Of a stretch of 64,000 nucleotides of DNA, positions 25,659-35,590 are shown one piece after another. The DNA comes from Rhizobium lusitanum (lineage in GTDB: Bacteria; Pseudomonadota; Alphaproteobacteria; Rhizobiales; Rhizobiaceae). Every line of letters begins with the position of its first letter. Position 1 is the stretch's first letter. The notes under the pieces were generated by a model. That model was not told where the DNA came from, searched no databases, and saw only the letters and a list, made by a program, of their open reading frames with translations. The position numbers were made by a program, and so were the translations under genes. The DNA lies in the NCBI RefSeq assembly GCF_014189535.1, contig NZ_CP050308.1:3213001-3277000 (forward strand), given 5' to 3'.

Positions 25659-26012
25659 CTATCCTAGGAGCTGACGCGGAAGCACGAGGTCGGAAACCTT
25701 GTAGATGTGAAACTCGCTTTTCGAGACGGCGTCCAGTTTCTTGAATTTTTCCACGAAGGCTGGATCGGAAAAGAATTCGTCGACATTGTTCTCGTCGCGG
25801 ATCGCCTCAATGTTCACGACGGTTTGGCCGTCCGTGCTTTTCGACAGGTTGCTCCATAGAAATCCTTCCTTCCGTTCCGCAACATAGTGCACGACGTCTT
25901 GGATGATTTTGAATGCTTCTTCCTGCTTGCCCGGATGGGCATGAATGACGTTCACGACGAATACGGTGGGCTGGAAAGCGAACTCAAATTCGGCTTTTTG
26001 GGGATGGGTCAC
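25659..26012 (-). CDS. Antibiotic biosynthesis monooxygenase (ABM)-domain protein
   Basis: A 117-residue protein with a ferredoxin-like ABM domain: FVVNVIHAHPGKQEEAFKIIQDVVHYVAE and GFLWSNLSKSTDGQTVVNIEAIRDENNVDEFF. The GTG at 26012 follows GGAG at 6 bases; the longer start at 26060 has none. Relatives include YgiN quinol monooxygenase and heme-degrading IsdG, but key heme residues cannot be assigned. It is divergent from a LysR gene, its likely regulator. Confidence 0.82.
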   Translation of the reverse strand: MTHPQKAEFEFAFQPTVFVVNVIHAHPGKQEEAFKIIQDVVHYVAERKEGFLWSNLSKSTDGQTVVNIEAIRDENNVDEFFSDPAFVEKFKKLDAVSKSEFHIYKVSDLVLPRQLLG

Positions 26013-26100
26013 GTGATCTCCGTTCAAAGGATTGTCCGGCGGAATTTGCCGCCGTTGCAAGAGATAGCTCGCGACAAAGGCCGAAAGAATAGGCTAGTAA

Positions 26101-26115
26101 TCCGTAGATAACGGA
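26101..26115. promoter_or_regulatory. Short inverted repeat between ABM and LysR genes
   Basis: TCCGT-AGATA-ACGGA is a perfect 5-5-5 repeat, 30 bp before the LysR ATG in the divergent gap. It has the size of a LysR box. Confidence 0.35.
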
Positions 26116-26144
26116 CATTGACGTCCGCAATTGGATTTCTCGCC

Positions 26145-27032
26145 ATGGACAATATCGCCGCGTTGAATGTGTTCGTGATTGCGGCGGAAACCCGCAGTTT
26201 CGTTCGGGCAGGAGAGGCGCTTGGCGTCTCCTCGTCCGCCGTCGGCAAAACCATGGCCCGGTTGGAGAAAAGACTAGGCGTGCGTCTGTTTCACCGAAGC
26301 ACCCGCAGCATCGCGATCACGGCCGAGGGCATCATGTTCCTGGAGCGTTGCCGGCGGATTTTCTCCGAGATTGAAGCCGCGGAACAGGAATTGTCGCAAA
26401 CTATCGCGGCGCCCCGTGGCTGGCTCCGCGTGAGCTTGCCCCTTGCCGGCATGCTTTTCATGCCGACGATCACCAAGTTCATGCAAGCCTTTCCGGACGT
26501 GATGATCGACCTCGATTTCACCGATCGGCTGGTCGATGTGATCGAAGAGGGGTTCGACGCAGTCGTGCGAACGGGCCAAATCACCGACAGCCGCCTGATG
26601 GTGCGAACATTGGGGAGGTTTTCTCACCGCGTTGTCGGGTCCAAGGAGTATTTCGACCGCTTCGGAGTTCCCAAAAGGCCGGAGGACCTGTCCACGCACC
26701 TGTGTCTTCACCACAAGTATCCGTCGACCGGCAAGCTGGAACGTTGGCCGTTGCGCTACGATGTCGGGGCGGGAAAATTGGAATTGCCTGTATCGTCGAT
26801 GGCAAGCACGCTCGAGCCGCTGATCAATATGGTCGAGGCTGGGCTCGGTGTTGCCTGTCTGCCGCTCTTTACCATCGGCGGGCAAATTGCGGATGGAAAG
26901 CTCGTCTCCGTTCTGGCCGACCATATCGAGGATGTCGGCGAATTCCGCGTCCTCTGGCCGTCGAGCCGTCAGCTGTCCCCAAAAATACAAGCCTTTGTAA
27001 AGTTCATGGCGGAGAACCTGCTTCGAACCTGA
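26145..27032 (+). CDS. LysR family transcriptional regulator
   Basis: A 295-residue LysR-type regulator. The HTH is MDNIAALNVFVIAAETRSFVRAGEALG with SSAVGKTMARLEKRLGVRLFHR; the effector domain begins at about residue 88 (GWLRVSLPLAGMLFMPTITKF). ATG 26145 was chosen because it starts the usual domain. Residues AIGKT/LFHRSTR and the effector domain place it in the CrgA/DsdC-like subgroup of single-target regulators. It is divergent from the ABM gene, 132 bp apart. Confidence 0.9.
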   Translation: MDNIAALNVFVIAAETRSFVRAGEALGVSSSAVGKTMARLEKRLGVRLFHRSTRSIAITAEGIMFLERCRRIFSEIEAAEQELSQTIAAPRGWLRVSLPLAGMLFMPTITKFMQAFPDVMIDLDFTDRLVDVIEEGFDAVVRTGQITDSRLMVRTLGRFSHRVVGSKEYFDRFGVPKRPEDLSTHLCLHHKYPSTGKLERWPLRYDVGAGKLELPVSSMASTLEPLINMVEAGLGVACLPLFTIGGQIADGKLVSVLADHIEDVGEFRVLWPSSRQLSPKIQAFVKFMAENLLRT

Positions 27033-27211
27033 TAGCAGCAATTTCGGGCCACAGGGACGACTGGCCACGGTTGCGACCGAACAGCCTAAAATCGCGCGAT
27101 TCAAAAAGAATTTGGCGAAAACTGTTCCTGCTGATATCCTCTGGCCAACGAAAATCAAATGAGCGCCTGCTGCATGCCTCTCGGCCTTGCGCGGCGCGGT
27201 GGAAAAGATAC

Positions 27212-28786
27212 GTGAGTGACCCCGACAGCGGCAGAGCGCCGCAAGCAGACGGGGCGTCGGTAGCAGAGCGCAGGAAGGGTAAATCCTCCCGGCGTGCTAA
27301 GCGTAAGCGTGGCGGTAATGCCCGTCCGAACGCTTTGTCTGCGGAGGCCAACCAGATCGGCAAGTCCGGCCCGGTGGCGACACGCCCAGCAGACCAGGAC
27401 GCCGGTTTTCCGGCCAAGAAGCGCAAGCGCAGACGCCGTTCTCGTGGCGGAGCGCAGGATGGTGCGCAGCATTCCTCCCCGACACAGCAGTCACAGGCCT
27501 CCGCCGCGCCGGATCAACGCGCTCCGGGCGAGCATGGCCATGCGTCGTCGAACAAGAGTGGCAAGAACAGGCGCAAGCAACGTAGCAAGCGCGGCCTGCA
27601 GGGCCGGCCGCTGGCGCATGAGAAGACTGCGCAGCTCGTCGCTCCTGCAGCCGTCATCGCAGCCGAGCGCGCTCCTGCTCACAATGATCATCGGCATCCG
27701 CAGCGCCGCGATGGCTCTGTGCCGCAACATCAGGCCGACACAGATTCCCGTCCGCTGGATCTCTATGCCGCGCTGGATCTCGGCACCAACAATTGCCGCC
27801 TGTTGATCGCGCAGCCGACGCGTCCCGGACAATTCCGTGTCGTCGATGCCTTTTCCCGCATCGTTCGCCTCGGTGAGGGGCTTGGCGCCAGCGGCCGGTT
27901 GTCGGGCGACGCCATGGACAGGGCCGTCGAGGCTCTGCGTATCTGCGCCGCCAAACTGAAGACCCGCGAGATCCGCCGCATGCGGCTGATCGCGACGGAA
28001 GCCTGCCGTGCGGCGGAAAATGGCGAGGTCTTCCTCGCCCGCGTCATCGAAGAGACCGGCCTGCAGCTTGAAATCATCGATCGCGAGACCGAGGCACGGC
28101 TTGCCGTCTCCGGCTGCTCGTCGCTGGTTGGCCCCGAGGCGCGCTCCGTCGTGCTCTTCGATATTGGCGGCGGCTCCTCGGAAATCGCCATCATCCGCAT
28201 CGGTGAAAACCGTTCCAGCCGGCTTGCCAACCACATCACCCACTGGACCTCGCTGCCCGTCGGTGTGGTCACGCTTTCGGAGCGACATGGCGGCCGCGAT
28301 GTCACGCCAGACCTGTTCGAGGCCATGGTGCGCGAAGTCGAGGGCATGCTCGAACGCTTCGATTGCCCGCCGGTGCAAGGCGCTACGCGCGACAGCGACG
28401 ATTTCCATCTGATCGGTACCTCCGGCACGGTGACGACGCTTGCCGGCGTCCATCTCGACCTGCCGCGTTACGACCGGCGCAGGGTCGATGGCGTCTGGCT
28501 GTCGGACGATGAAGTAACCGCGATGCAGGCCAAGCTGCTCTCCTGGGATTTTGCCGGCCGCGCCGCCAATCCCTGCATCGGACCGGATCGTGCCGATCTG
28601 GTGCTGGCGGGCTGCGCCATTCTTGAGGCGATCCGCCGCCGATGGCCGAGCCCGCGCATGCGCGTCGCCGATCGTGGCCTGCGCGAAGGACTGCTGACCG
28701 ATATGATGGCGGATGACGGTGTGTGGCGGCGCGGCCGTTCGCGCCGCAGCCATAGACCGAGGGATATGAAGGGACCACAGGCATGA
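27212..28786 (+). CDS. Ppx/GppA family exopolyphosphatase with long basic N-terminus
   Basis: A 524-residue protein. Residues 1-165 are Lys/Arg/Ser-rich and probably disordered ([26 protein letters not shown]). The actin-like phosphatase domain then begins with [16 protein letters not shown] and includes [33 protein letters not shown] and [13 protein letters not shown]. The family splits polyphosphate or pppGpp. The GTG at 27212 is the best start, though its ribosome site is weak, so the exact N-terminus is uncertain. Its stop overlaps the rlmE ATG. The basic tail could bind polyphosphate or RNA. Confidence 0.88.
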   Translation: MSDPDSGRAPQADGASVAERRKGKSSRRAKRKRGGNARPNALSAEANQIGKSGPVATRPADQDAGFPAKKRKRRRRSRGGAQDGAQHSSPTQQSQASAAPDQRAPGEHGHASSNKSGKNRRKQRSKRGLQGRPLAHEKTAQLVAPAAVIAAERAPAHNDHRHPQRRDGSVPQHQADTDSRPLDLYAALDLGTNNCRLLIAQPTRPGQFRVVDAFSRIVRLGEGLGASGRLSGDAMDRAVEALRICAAKLKTREIRRMRLIATEACRAAENGEVFLARVIEETGLQLEIIDRETEARLAVSGCSSLVGPEARSVVLFDIGGGSSEIAIIRIGENRSSRLANHITHWTSLPVGVVTLSERHGGRDVTPDLFEAMVREVEGMLERFDCPPVQGATRDSDDFHLIGTSGTVTTLAGVHLDLPRYDRRRVDGVWLSDDEVTAMQAKLLSWDFAGRAANPCIGPDRADLVLAGCAILEAIRRRWPSPRMRVADRGLREGLLTDMMADDGVWRRGRSRRSHRPRDMKGPQA

Positions 28787-29502
28787 CAAAGCCAACGATC
28801 GCCGGCAACCGCACCGGCCGAAAGCTCGGCCAGCGTGTGAAGAACAAGAAGATGAAGGCCTCCTCGCGGCAGTGGCTGCATCGGCACATCAACGATCCCT
28901 ATGTGCAGCGCGCCCAGCTCGAAGGCTATCGCGCCCGTGCCGCTTTCAAGCTGCTGGAGATCGACGAGAAGCATGGGATCTTGAAGGGTGCGCGGCGCAT
29001 CATCGATCTGGGTGCTGCACCGGGAAGTTGGTCGCAGATCGCTGCCAAGGTGACCGGATCGACGGAAGATGATATCCGCGTCGCGGCCATCGACTTTCTC
29101 GAAATGGCGCATCTGCCGGGCGTTACCATCCTTCACCTCGACTTTCTGGAGCCGGATGCACCGCAGCGGCTGGTCGAGGCGGTCGGCGGCGAGCCGGATC
29201 TCGTCCTTTCGGATATGGCCTCGCCGACAACGGGCCATCACCGCACCGATCATCTGCGAACCATGCATCTCTGCGAGGTCGCTGCGCATTTCGCCGTCGA
29301 AGTTCTGGCTGAAGGCGGACATTTCCTCGCCAAGACCTTCCAGGGCGGCACGGAACGCGACCTCCTGAACATGCTGAAGCAGAATTTCCGCCAGGTCGTC
29401 CATGTAAAGCCGGGCGCATCCAGGGCGGAATCGGTCGAAATGTTCCTGCTGGCAAAAGGCTTCAAGGGACGCAATGTCGATCACGGCACAATAAGCGCTT
29501 GA
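28783..29502 (+). CDS. rlmE: 23S rRNA (uridine-2552-2'-O)-methyltransferase RlmE
   Basis: A 239-residue FtsJ/RrmJ-type methyltransferase. The SAM motif is [17 protein letters not shown]; the catalytic K-D-K-E set fits K of [14 protein letters not shown] of [13 protein letters not shown] of [10 protein letters not shown] and E of [17 protein letters not shown]. It methylates U2552 of 23S rRNA in a late stage of 50S assembly. The ATG overlaps the Ppx stop by four bases, so the two are coupled; this ppx-rlmE order is common in rhizobia. Confidence 0.95.
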   Translation: MTKPTIAGNRTGRKLGQRVKNKKMKASSRQWLHRHINDPYVQRAQLEGYRARAAFKLLEIDEKHGILKGARRIIDLGAAPGSWSQIAAKVTGSTEDDIRVAAIDFLEMAHLPGVTILHLDFLEPDAPQRLVEAVGGEPDLVLSDMASPTTGHHRTDHLRTMHLCEVAAHFAVEVLAEGGHFLAKTFQGGTERDLLNMLKQNFRQVVHVKPGASRAESVEMFLLAKGFKGRNVDHGTISA

Positions 29503-29565
29503 TTTAGCAGTCGCTTTTGGTCGATGATGCAGTCCCCTCGATACTGAAGGCGGCGCATCATCACC

Positions 29566-29949
29566 ATGCTTCTCTACGTCACGCTCGGTTCCAACGATAT
29601 TCCGCGCGCCGGCATATTTTATGACGCGGTTCTGCCTATCCTCGGCTACCGGCGTCAACGCGAATCGGATGAGGAAATCGGCTATGCCGCCGATGGCGAT
29701 GTCCGTTGCAGGTTTTGGGTGGTGATCCCCTATGATCACCGCGCCGCGACGATCGGCAACGGCTCGATGGTCGCCCTGCATGCGGAAAGCCGCGCCGATG
29801 TCGATGCTTTTCACGCGGCAGCCCTTGCCCATGGTGGCACGGATGAAGGCAAGCCCGGACTGCGGTCGTTCCACGCCAATTTCTATGCGGCTTACGTGCG
29901 AGATCCCGACGGCAACAAGCTCAGCGCTGTCTGCGAGAAGTCTGAATAG
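29566..29949 (+). CDS. VOC (glyoxalase-like) family protein
   Basis: A 127-residue protein: LYVTLGSNDIPRAGIFYDAVLPILGYRR at the N-terminus, and RSFHANFYAAYVRDPDGNKLSAVC at the C-terminus, the standard single-domain glyoxalase fold. The ATG at 29566 follows GGCGGCGC without a clear AGGAG. It stands 63 bp past rlmE and is convergent with the MFS gene. The substrate is unknown. Confidence 0.85.
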   Translation: MLLYVTLGSNDIPRAGIFYDAVLPILGYRRQRESDEEIGYAADGDVRCRFWVVIPYDHRAATIGNGSMVALHAESRADVDAFHAAALAHGGTDEGKPGLRSFHANFYAAYVRDPDGNKLSAVCEKSE

Positions 29950-29979
29950 GCTTCAGCTTTTCCCTGCCAAATAGGAAAA

Positions 29980-31401
29980 CTACTTCACCACGGATTGCGG
30001 CTCCGTCGCTGCCGCGCGCTTCAGGCCAGCCTTGTGGCCGGAGACTGTGGCGCCGGCATTGCGGTCCATGCGGATGAAGGGAATGGTGGCAAGCACGGTC
30101 AGGATCGAGATGCAGTAGAAGGCCATGTGGAAGTCGCTGACCTGTAGTTCCGCACCGCTGAAGAAGGTCGAGGTTTCCAGGATCATCGCGGCGACGGCAA
30201 CGCCGAGCGCCAGGCTGATCTGCTGCATGACCGAGCTCATCGAGGTCGCCTGGCTTGCCTGCTTGTCGTTGATGTCGGCAAAGGCGAGCGCGTTGATGCC
30301 GGTGAAGAAGAACGAGCGCGAGAAGCCGCCGACCAGCAATACCGCGATGATGGTGAGATGCGGTGTCGTGGGCTGGAACAGGCCGATACAGATCGTGGTG
30401 ACCGTCGTGATGGCTGCTGCCGACAACAGCGCCGTCTTGAAGCCGACGGCGGTGAAGACGCGGCGAGCGATGAACTTGGTCGAGATCGCGCCGATTGCGC
30501 CGGCAAAGGTGATCAGGCCCGACTGGAACGGATTGAGGCCGAAGCCGAGCTGCAACATCAGCGGCGTCAGGAACGGCATGGCGCCGATGCAGATACGAAA
30601 CAGCGTGCCGCCGGTGACGGAAGCGCGGAAGGTGGCGTTCTTCAACAGTGTCAGATCGAGGATCGGCGCCGGGTGACGGCGCGCATGGCCGATATAGAGG
30701 AAGCCGCAGACGAAGCCGATGGTGATGGCCGAGATGCCGATCGCCGGCGGCAGCGCCGGCAGACTGATGACCGACATGCCGAAAACAACGCCGGAGGCCG
30801 CAAAGGACGTCAGCAGGAAGCCGATGAAGTCAAGCTTCGGTGGTTTCGTTGCCTCGACCTCCGGCAGGAAGATCGACGACAGGATGATGCCGGCAATGCC
30901 GACGGGAACATTGATCAGGAAGATCCAGTGCCAGGATGCGTAGGTGGTGATGAAGCCGCCGAGCGGCGGGCCGGCCAGTGGCCCGACAAGAGCTGGAATG
31001 GACAGCAGCGCCATGGCCGAGACCAGGTCGCTCTTCCGTGTTGTGCGCACCAGGACCAGACGCCCGACCGGTGTCATCATCGAGCCGCCGACACCCTGCA
31101 GGAAGCGGGCGGCGACGAATTCGAAGAGGCCACCCGAGGCGGCGCACATGATCGAGCCGACAACGAAGACGCAGATGGCAATCCGGAAGATGTTCTTCGC
31201 TCCGAAGCGATCCGCCATCCAGCCGCTGATCGGGATGAACACCGCCAGCGACACCATGTAGGAGGTCAGCGCCAGCTTCAGCGTGATCGGACCGACATGG
31301 AGATCATTCGCAATGGCCGGCAGTGCGGTCGCGATCACCGTGGAATCCATCTGCTCCATGAACAGCGCAACGGCAAGGATCAGGGGAACGATACGATTCA
31401 T
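29980..31401 (-). CDS. MFS transporter, DHA2 (EmrB/QacA-like) drug exporter
   Basis: A 473-residue permease with about 14 membrane segments. Motif A appears as SGWMADRFGAKNIFR, motif C region as MALLSIPALVGPLAGPPLGGFI, and FMEQMDSTVIATALPAIA near the N-terminus is the DHA2 motif D1. Such pumps export drugs or toxic compounds with protons. The ATG at 31401 is preferred since the earlier start adds 42 non-membrane residues. It is divergent from an MBL-fold hydrolase gene with two direct 13-bp repeats between them. Confidence 0.92.
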   Translation of the reverse strand: MNRIVPLILAVALFMEQMDSTVIATALPAIANDLHVGPITLKLALTSYMVSLAVFIPISGWMADRFGAKNIFRIAICVFVVGSIMCAASGGLFEFVAARFLQGVGGSMMTPVGRLVLVRTTRKSDLVSAMALLSIPALVGPLAGPPLGGFITTYASWHWIFLINVPVGIAGIILSSIFLPEVEATKPPKLDFIGFLLTSFAASGVVFGMSVISLPALPPAIGISAITIGFVCGFLYIGHARRHPAPILDLTLLKNATFRASVTGGTLFRICIGAMPFLTPLMLQLGFGLNPFQSGLITFAGAIGAISTKFIARRVFTAVGFKTALLSAAAITTVTTICIGLFQPTTPHLTIIAVLLVGGFSRSFFFTGINALAFADINDKQASQATSMSSVMQQISLALGVAVAAMILETSTFFSGAELQVSDFHMAFYCISILTVLATIPFIRMDRNAGATVSGHKAGLKRAAATEPQSVVK

Positions 31402-31576
31402 AGGCAGATGCCCTAGTGGGTCGTGTCTTCGGAAATGGGCCCGCCTGTGGGGCGAACACCCGCTCTGTAGTCCTATGTACTGTCTCTGCCAATCCTCGAA
31501 TCTACCGCGTGGCCTCCCAGGCATCACGTCTTCGTGATGCTTGATCCGGCTCGGTATAGGTTACCAAGTTTGACAT

Positions 31577-31606
31577 ATGCTAAACGCATGTAAATGCTAA
31601 ACGCAT
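31577..31606. promoter_or_regulatory. Tandem 13-bp repeat ATGCTAAACGCAT in the MFS/MBL divergent gap
   Basis: ATGCTAAACGCAT occurs at 31577-31589 and again at 31594-31606, 17 bp apart. Each copy is itself an ATGC/GCAT inverted repeat. The gap (31402-31749, 348 bp) carries nothing else I can call, so the pair is the likely operator for one or both promoters. Confidence 0.5.
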
Positions 31607-31749
31607 AAAACGTCGTTCGGTGTATTAGCGGATTTGGCTGGATATGTCATGGCTAAATTGCCGACTGAGAAAGATCGTGCACCAGCCTGCAATGGCCGAT
31701 GACGACGACAGGCGCGGCTTACGCTGCCATCAGTGGAGAGAATGAGATC

Positions 31750-32622
31750 ATGAGTGTTGTTCTGCCGCCCGAAACCCACCAGTTCAGGCTGGGATCCTGC
31801 ACTGTCACCGTCGTCAAGGATGGCGCAAACACCATGGACAATCCCTGGGAAACCTTCGGTTCGAACCACACGCCGGATGCGGTGCGCAAGCTCCTGGCGC
31901 AGAATTTCCTGCCGACCGAGACATTCGTCAACAGCTATGCGCCCGCCATCATCGACACCGGCTCCGACGTCATCGTCGTCGATACCGGCTTCGGCGCCGC
32001 CGGTCGTGCTCGTGGTCTGGGCCGTTTTCGCGAAGGGCTGAAGGCCGTCGGCTATACGCCGGAACAGGTGACGGTCGTAGCCCTGACGCATCTGCATGGC
32101 GATCACATCAACGGGCTGCTGGAGGAGGGTGCTCCAGCCTTCCCGAATGCCCGCTATGTCACCGGCGAGATCGAATATGGATTCTGGACCGATAAGGCCC
32201 GTGAGGGAACGCCGGCCGAAGGTGGCCATAAGGCAGTGCTTGCCAATGTCGTGCCCTTTGCCGAGAAGATGACCTTCCTCAAGGATGGCGACCAGATCGT
32301 CAGCGGTATGACCGCAATGCATGCGCCGGGCCACACGCCCGGCCATCTCGTTTTCCACCTCGAATCGGATGGCAAGCAGTTGGTCATGACCGGCGATACG
32401 GCCAACCACTATATCCTGTCGCTCGGGCGTCCGGATTGGGAAGTGCGCTTCGATGCCGACAAGGCGCTGGCCGCCAAGACCCGCCGCCGGGTCTTCGACA
32501 TGATCGCTACGGACCGCATCCCGTTCCTCGGCTTCCACATGCCGTTTCCAGCCGTCGGCTTCGTCGAGAAGCAGCCGGACGGTTTCCGCTATGTGCCGAA
32601 GACCTATCAGTTCGACCTGTGA
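31750..32622 (+). CDS. MBL-fold metallo-hydrolase
   Basis: A 290-residue metallo-beta-lactamase-fold protein. The metal motif is T-H114-L-H116-G-D118-H119; later ligands fit HAPGHTPGHL and TGDTANH. The C-terminal block is FLGFHMPFPAVGFVEKQPDGFRYVPKTYQF. The ATG at 31750 begins the usual fold; an earlier ATG at 31699 adds a tail with no support. The subfamily includes quorum-quenching lactonases and thiol dioxygenases; a specific substrate cannot be assigned. It is divergent from the MFS exporter. Confidence 0.87.
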   Translation: MSVVLPPETHQFRLGSCTVTVVKDGANTMDNPWETFGSNHTPDAVRKLLAQNFLPTETFVNSYAPAIIDTGSDVIVVDTGFGAAGRARGLGRFREGLKAVGYTPEQVTVVALTHLHGDHINGLLEEGAPAFPNARYVTGEIEYGFWTDKAREGTPAEGGHKAVLANVVPFAEKMTFLKDGDQIVSGMTAMHAPGHTPGHLVFHLESDGKQLVMTGDTANHYILSLGRPDWEVRFDADKALAAKTRRRVFDMIATDRIPFLGFHMPFPAVGFVEKQPDGFRYVPKTYQFDL

Positions 32623-32837
32623 GGGCGGCTTGACGCAGGAATGATGGGAAACTCGTTCTAAGACTGGCTATGCATTTACACTTGGGCTGGCCTGCGGCCA
32701 TCTGGCGCATTTTACTATTCCCTTCCTGTCATAGACGTGTTACCAGCCCTCGCCAACTTCCAAGCAACACTTGCAAGATCGCCCGGTAGACGATTCGTTC
32801 CGGGCTCTCCTGTTTTTTAAAGACGAAGGAATTGGCC

Positions 32838-34322
32838 ATGGCTCGCATTATCGAAACGTCAACCGGTTTAGACGCCCTTACCTTCGACGACGTGCTCCTG
32901 CAACCGGGACACTCCGAGGTCATGCCCGGCCAGACGAATATCGCCACCCGCATCGCCCAGGACATCGAGCTTAACCTGCCGATCATGTCTGCCGCCATGG
33001 ACACGGTGACGGAAGGCCGTCTCGCCATCGCCATGGCCCAGGCCGGCGGCCTCGGCGTCATCCACCGCAATCTGACCCCCGTGCAGCAAGCCGAAGAGGT
33101 CCGCCAGGTCAAGAAGTTCGAAAGCGGCATGGTGGTCAATCCGGTGACGATCGGCCCCGACGCGACGCTGGCCGAAGCGCTCGGCCTGATGAAATCCCAC
33201 GGCATTTCCGGCATCCCTGTCGTCGAGAAGTCGCAGCGCCTGGTCGGCATCCTCACCAATCGTGACGTCCGCTTCGCTTCCAATCCGGAGCAGAAGATCC
33301 ACGAATTGATGACCCACGAAAACCTGATCACGGTTGCCGACGGCGTGCAGCAGCAGGAGGCCAAGCGCCTGCTGCATACGCATCGCATCGAGAAGCTGCT
33401 GGTCGTGGACGGCGAAGGCCGCCTCATCGGCCTGATCACCGTCAAGGACATCGAAAAGTCGCAGCTCAACCCGAGTGCCTCCAAGGATGCGCAGGGCCGC
33501 CTTCGTGCCGCTGCCGCCATCAGCGTCGGTGACGACGGTTTCGAGCGCGCCGAACGCCTAATCGAGGCTGGCGTCGACCTCCTGGTCGTCGATACCGCCC
33601 ATGGCCATTCGCAGCGCGTTCTCGACGCCGTCACCCGCGTCAAGAAGCTCACCAACTCGGTTCGCATCATGGCCGGCAACGTCGCCACCTATGACGGTAC
33701 GCGGGCGCTGATCGATGCCGGCGCGGACGCCGTCAAGGTCGGCATCGGCCCCGGCTCCATCTGCACGACCCGCATTGTCGCCGGCGTCGGCGTGCCGCAG
33801 CTGGCCGCCATCATGTCGGCGGTCCAGGCCGCGCAGGACCAGAACATCCCGATCATTGCCGATGGCGGCATCAAGTACTCCGGCGACCTGGCCAAGGCCA
33901 TCGCCGCCGGCGCATCGGCCGCCATGATCGGCTCGCTGCTGGCTGGCACGGATGAAAGCCCGGGCGAGGTCTATCTCTACCAGGGTCGTTCCTTCAAGGC
34001 CTATCGCGGCATGGGCTCCGTCGGCGCCATGGCGCGCGGCTCGGCCGATCGCTATTTCCAGGCCGAGGTGCGCGATACACTGAAGCTGGTGCCGGAAGGC
34101 ATCGAAGGTCAGGTGCCATACAAGGGCCCGGTCTCGGGCGTGCTGCACCAGCTCGCCGGCGGCCTCAAGGCGGCCATGGGCTATGTCGGCGGCGCCGATC
34201 TCAAGGACTTCCAGGATCGCGCCACCTTCGTGCGCATATCCGGCGCCGGCCTGCGCGAAAGCCATGCCCATGACGTCACCATCACCCGCGAAAGCCCGAA
34301 CTATCCCGGCTCCGGCGGCTGA
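32838..34322 (+). CDS. guaB: Inosine-5'-monophosphate dehydrogenase
   Basis: A 494-residue IMPDH that oxidises IMP to XMP with NAD, the committed step to GMP. The catalytic Cys309 is in GPGSICTTR; two CBS domains occupy about 95-205 ([34 protein letters not shown]). The [17 protein letters not shown] block and [17 protein letters not shown] region are typical. AAGGA precedes ATG 32838 by 9 bases; the TTG at 32832 is less likely. CBS domains usually bind ATP/GTP and set activity. It may share a transcript with the following membrane protein gene, 3 bp away. Confidence 0.96.
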   Translation: MARIIETSTGLDALTFDDVLLQPGHSEVMPGQTNIATRIAQDIELNLPIMSAAMDTVTEGRLAIAMAQAGGLGVIHRNLTPVQQAEEVRQVKKFESGMVVNPVTIGPDATLAEALGLMKSHGISGIPVVEKSQRLVGILTNRDVRFASNPEQKIHELMTHENLITVADGVQQQEAKRLLHTHRIEKLLVVDGEGRLIGLITVKDIEKSQLNPSASKDAQGRLRAAAAISVGDDGFERAERLIEAGVDLLVVDTAHGHSQRVLDAVTRVKKLTNSVRIMAGNVATYDGTRALIDAGADAVKVGIGPGSICTTRIVAGVGVPQLAAIMSAVQAAQDQNIPIIADGGIKYSGDLAKAIAAGASAAMIGSLLAGTDESPGEVYLYQGRSFKAYRGMGSVGAMARGSADRYFQAEVRDTLKLVPEGIEGQVPYKGPVSGVLHQLAGGLKAAMGYVGGADLKDFQDRATFVRISGAGLRESHAHDVTITRESPNYPGSGG

Positions 34323-34325
34323 TCG

Positions 34326-34916
34326 ATGCGAGATAGCGCTAAAGGCAATGTCAGGTCCCTACAGGGCCTGACGGCGGTGCTCGCCGCCCTGTCCCTGGCG
34401 CTGTTCGCTTGGATCTATGCGGGCTTCGTCACGGCTTTTCGCGATGCGGCGGCGGGCCAGCAGATGCTGGACGCGCGCATCGGCGGCTACGAGGCAGAAG
34501 ATGTCGTCGCTATGGTGCGCTACCTCAAGGATCACCCGGACCCTGCCGCCATCCTGCATTCCATGTATCTGGGTCCGGAACTGGTCTTTCCACTGGTACT
34601 GGCCGGACTGCTATTTTGCCTGATGCGCCTGATCGGCCCTGGCGGTTTCTTCTTCGGTCGCCCCATTCCGCCGGGCGCGACCGCAGTCATTTTCTGCCTG
34701 CCGATCGTCTATGGCGCGATGGACTATGCGGAGAATATTGCCGGCCTGTTGCTCTATCCGCCGGCCACGCCGTCGGACGGCACGGTGACGCTGCTGTCGG
34801 GCCTGCTGCCGATCATCGTGCGGCTGAAGTTCCTGTCGCTGGTTATCACCATCATTCTGCTGGCCCGTTTCTCGATTTTTCGCTACCTGTCTCCCGGCGG
34901 ATCCAAGCCGTCCTAA
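34326..34916 (+). CDS. Hypothetical four-helix membrane protein downstream of guaB
   Basis: A 196-residue integral membrane protein with four hydrophobic segments (LTAVLAALSLALFAWIYAGF, LVFPLVLAGLLFCLMRLIG, ATAVIFCLPIVYGAMDYAEN, LKFLSLVITIILLARFSIF). No family is recognised with certainty; the pattern resembles small conserved rhizobial membrane proteins. It starts 3 bp after guaB and 43 bp before the MAPEG gene, so an operon guaB-this-MAPEG is likely. The function is unknown. Confidence 0.75.
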   Translation: MRDSAKGNVRSLQGLTAVLAALSLALFAWIYAGFVTAFRDAAAGQQMLDARIGGYEAEDVVAMVRYLKDHPDPAAILHSMYLGPELVFPLVLAGLLFCLMRLIGPGGFFFGRPIPPGATAVIFCLPIVYGAMDYAENIAGLLLYPPATPSDGTVTLLSGLLPIIVRLKFLSLVITIILLARFSIFRYLSPGGSKPS

Positions 34917-34959
34917 ACGGTCGCTTCAGCCGCTTTGAAATCGCAAAGGAGTTGGCGGC

Positions 34960-35397
34960 GTGACTGGTTATGAAATGTTGTGGCCCATGGTGGCCCATGC
35001 GGGGCTTGTCTATATTCTCTACGCACTACTGGGCCTGCGCCGCCGCAACCTGGTGAAGGCGGGTAAGATCCGGCTATCGCAGTTTCGCGAGAACCATGCC
35101 GCCAATGAGGCGACGGAGAGCTTGGTGGTGCGCAACTGCATCGCCAATCAGTTCGAACTCCCCGTCCTTTTCCATGCCTGCTGCATCACGCTCTTCATCG
35201 CTCAGGCGGATAATCTGCCGGCGGTGATCCTCGCCTGGATCTTCGTCGCCACGCGCTATGCTCACGCCTATGTGCATGTCACCAGCAATAATCTGCGCTA
35301 TCGCAGCGCGCTCTTTGCTCTCGGCTACATCGTCCTTGGCGGCATGTGGGCCTGGCTTGCCATCTGGATCGCCGTCACGCAGACAATGCCGGCCTGA
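34960..35397 (+). CDS. MAPEG family membrane protein
   Basis: A 145-residue protein with four membrane segments. The blocks NCIANQFELPVLFHACCITLFIAQ and FVATRYAHAYVHVTSNNLRYRS fit the MAPEG glutathione-transferase-like family (asparagine and arginine near the glutathione site). AGGAG lies 13 bases before GTG/ATG-region start at 34960. Members act on lipids or xenobiotics, but most bacterial ones are uncharacterised. Confidence 0.85.
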   Translation: MTGYEMLWPMVAHAGLVYILYALLGLRRRNLVKAGKIRLSQFRENHAANEATESLVVRNCIANQFELPVLFHACCITLFIAQADNLPAVILAWIFVATRYAHAYVHVTSNNLRYRSALFALGYIVLGGMWAWLAIWIAVTQTMPA

Positions 35398-35476
35398 GCC
35401 GCCAGCAGCGCTATTTCTCCGGATAAAAAGGCTGGCGTCCTGCAGCAGCCTTTGTCGGCTCTGTGGGCGTGCATTA

Positions 35477-35493
35477 TTACATTTCGCATGTAA
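35477..35493. promoter_or_regulatory. Inverted repeat upstream of tetR-type gene
   Basis: TTACAT-TTCGC-ATGTAA is a perfect 6-5-6 palindrome, 98 bp before the TetR gene. Its right arm CGCATGTAAA (35485-35494) also occurs inside the repeat region at 31585-31594. Confidence 0.5.
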
Positions 35494-35590
35494 AATTGGA
35501 CTTTTCCCCCTTACGTTGATTGGGTATGCCTGTGGCATATCTTGCCTGCGTCTTCGGGCGTCGCTTTCGTGACAATGAAACGGGAAATGC

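Noticed and set aside
28468..29874. Minus-strand frame over ppx, rlmE and a VOC gene
   Set aside because: Crosses three supported genes antisense to them.
32681..32710. TGGCC-TGC-GGCCA hairpin before guaB as a riboswitch
   Set aside because: Only five pairs and none of the conserved purine or PRPP riboswitch features.
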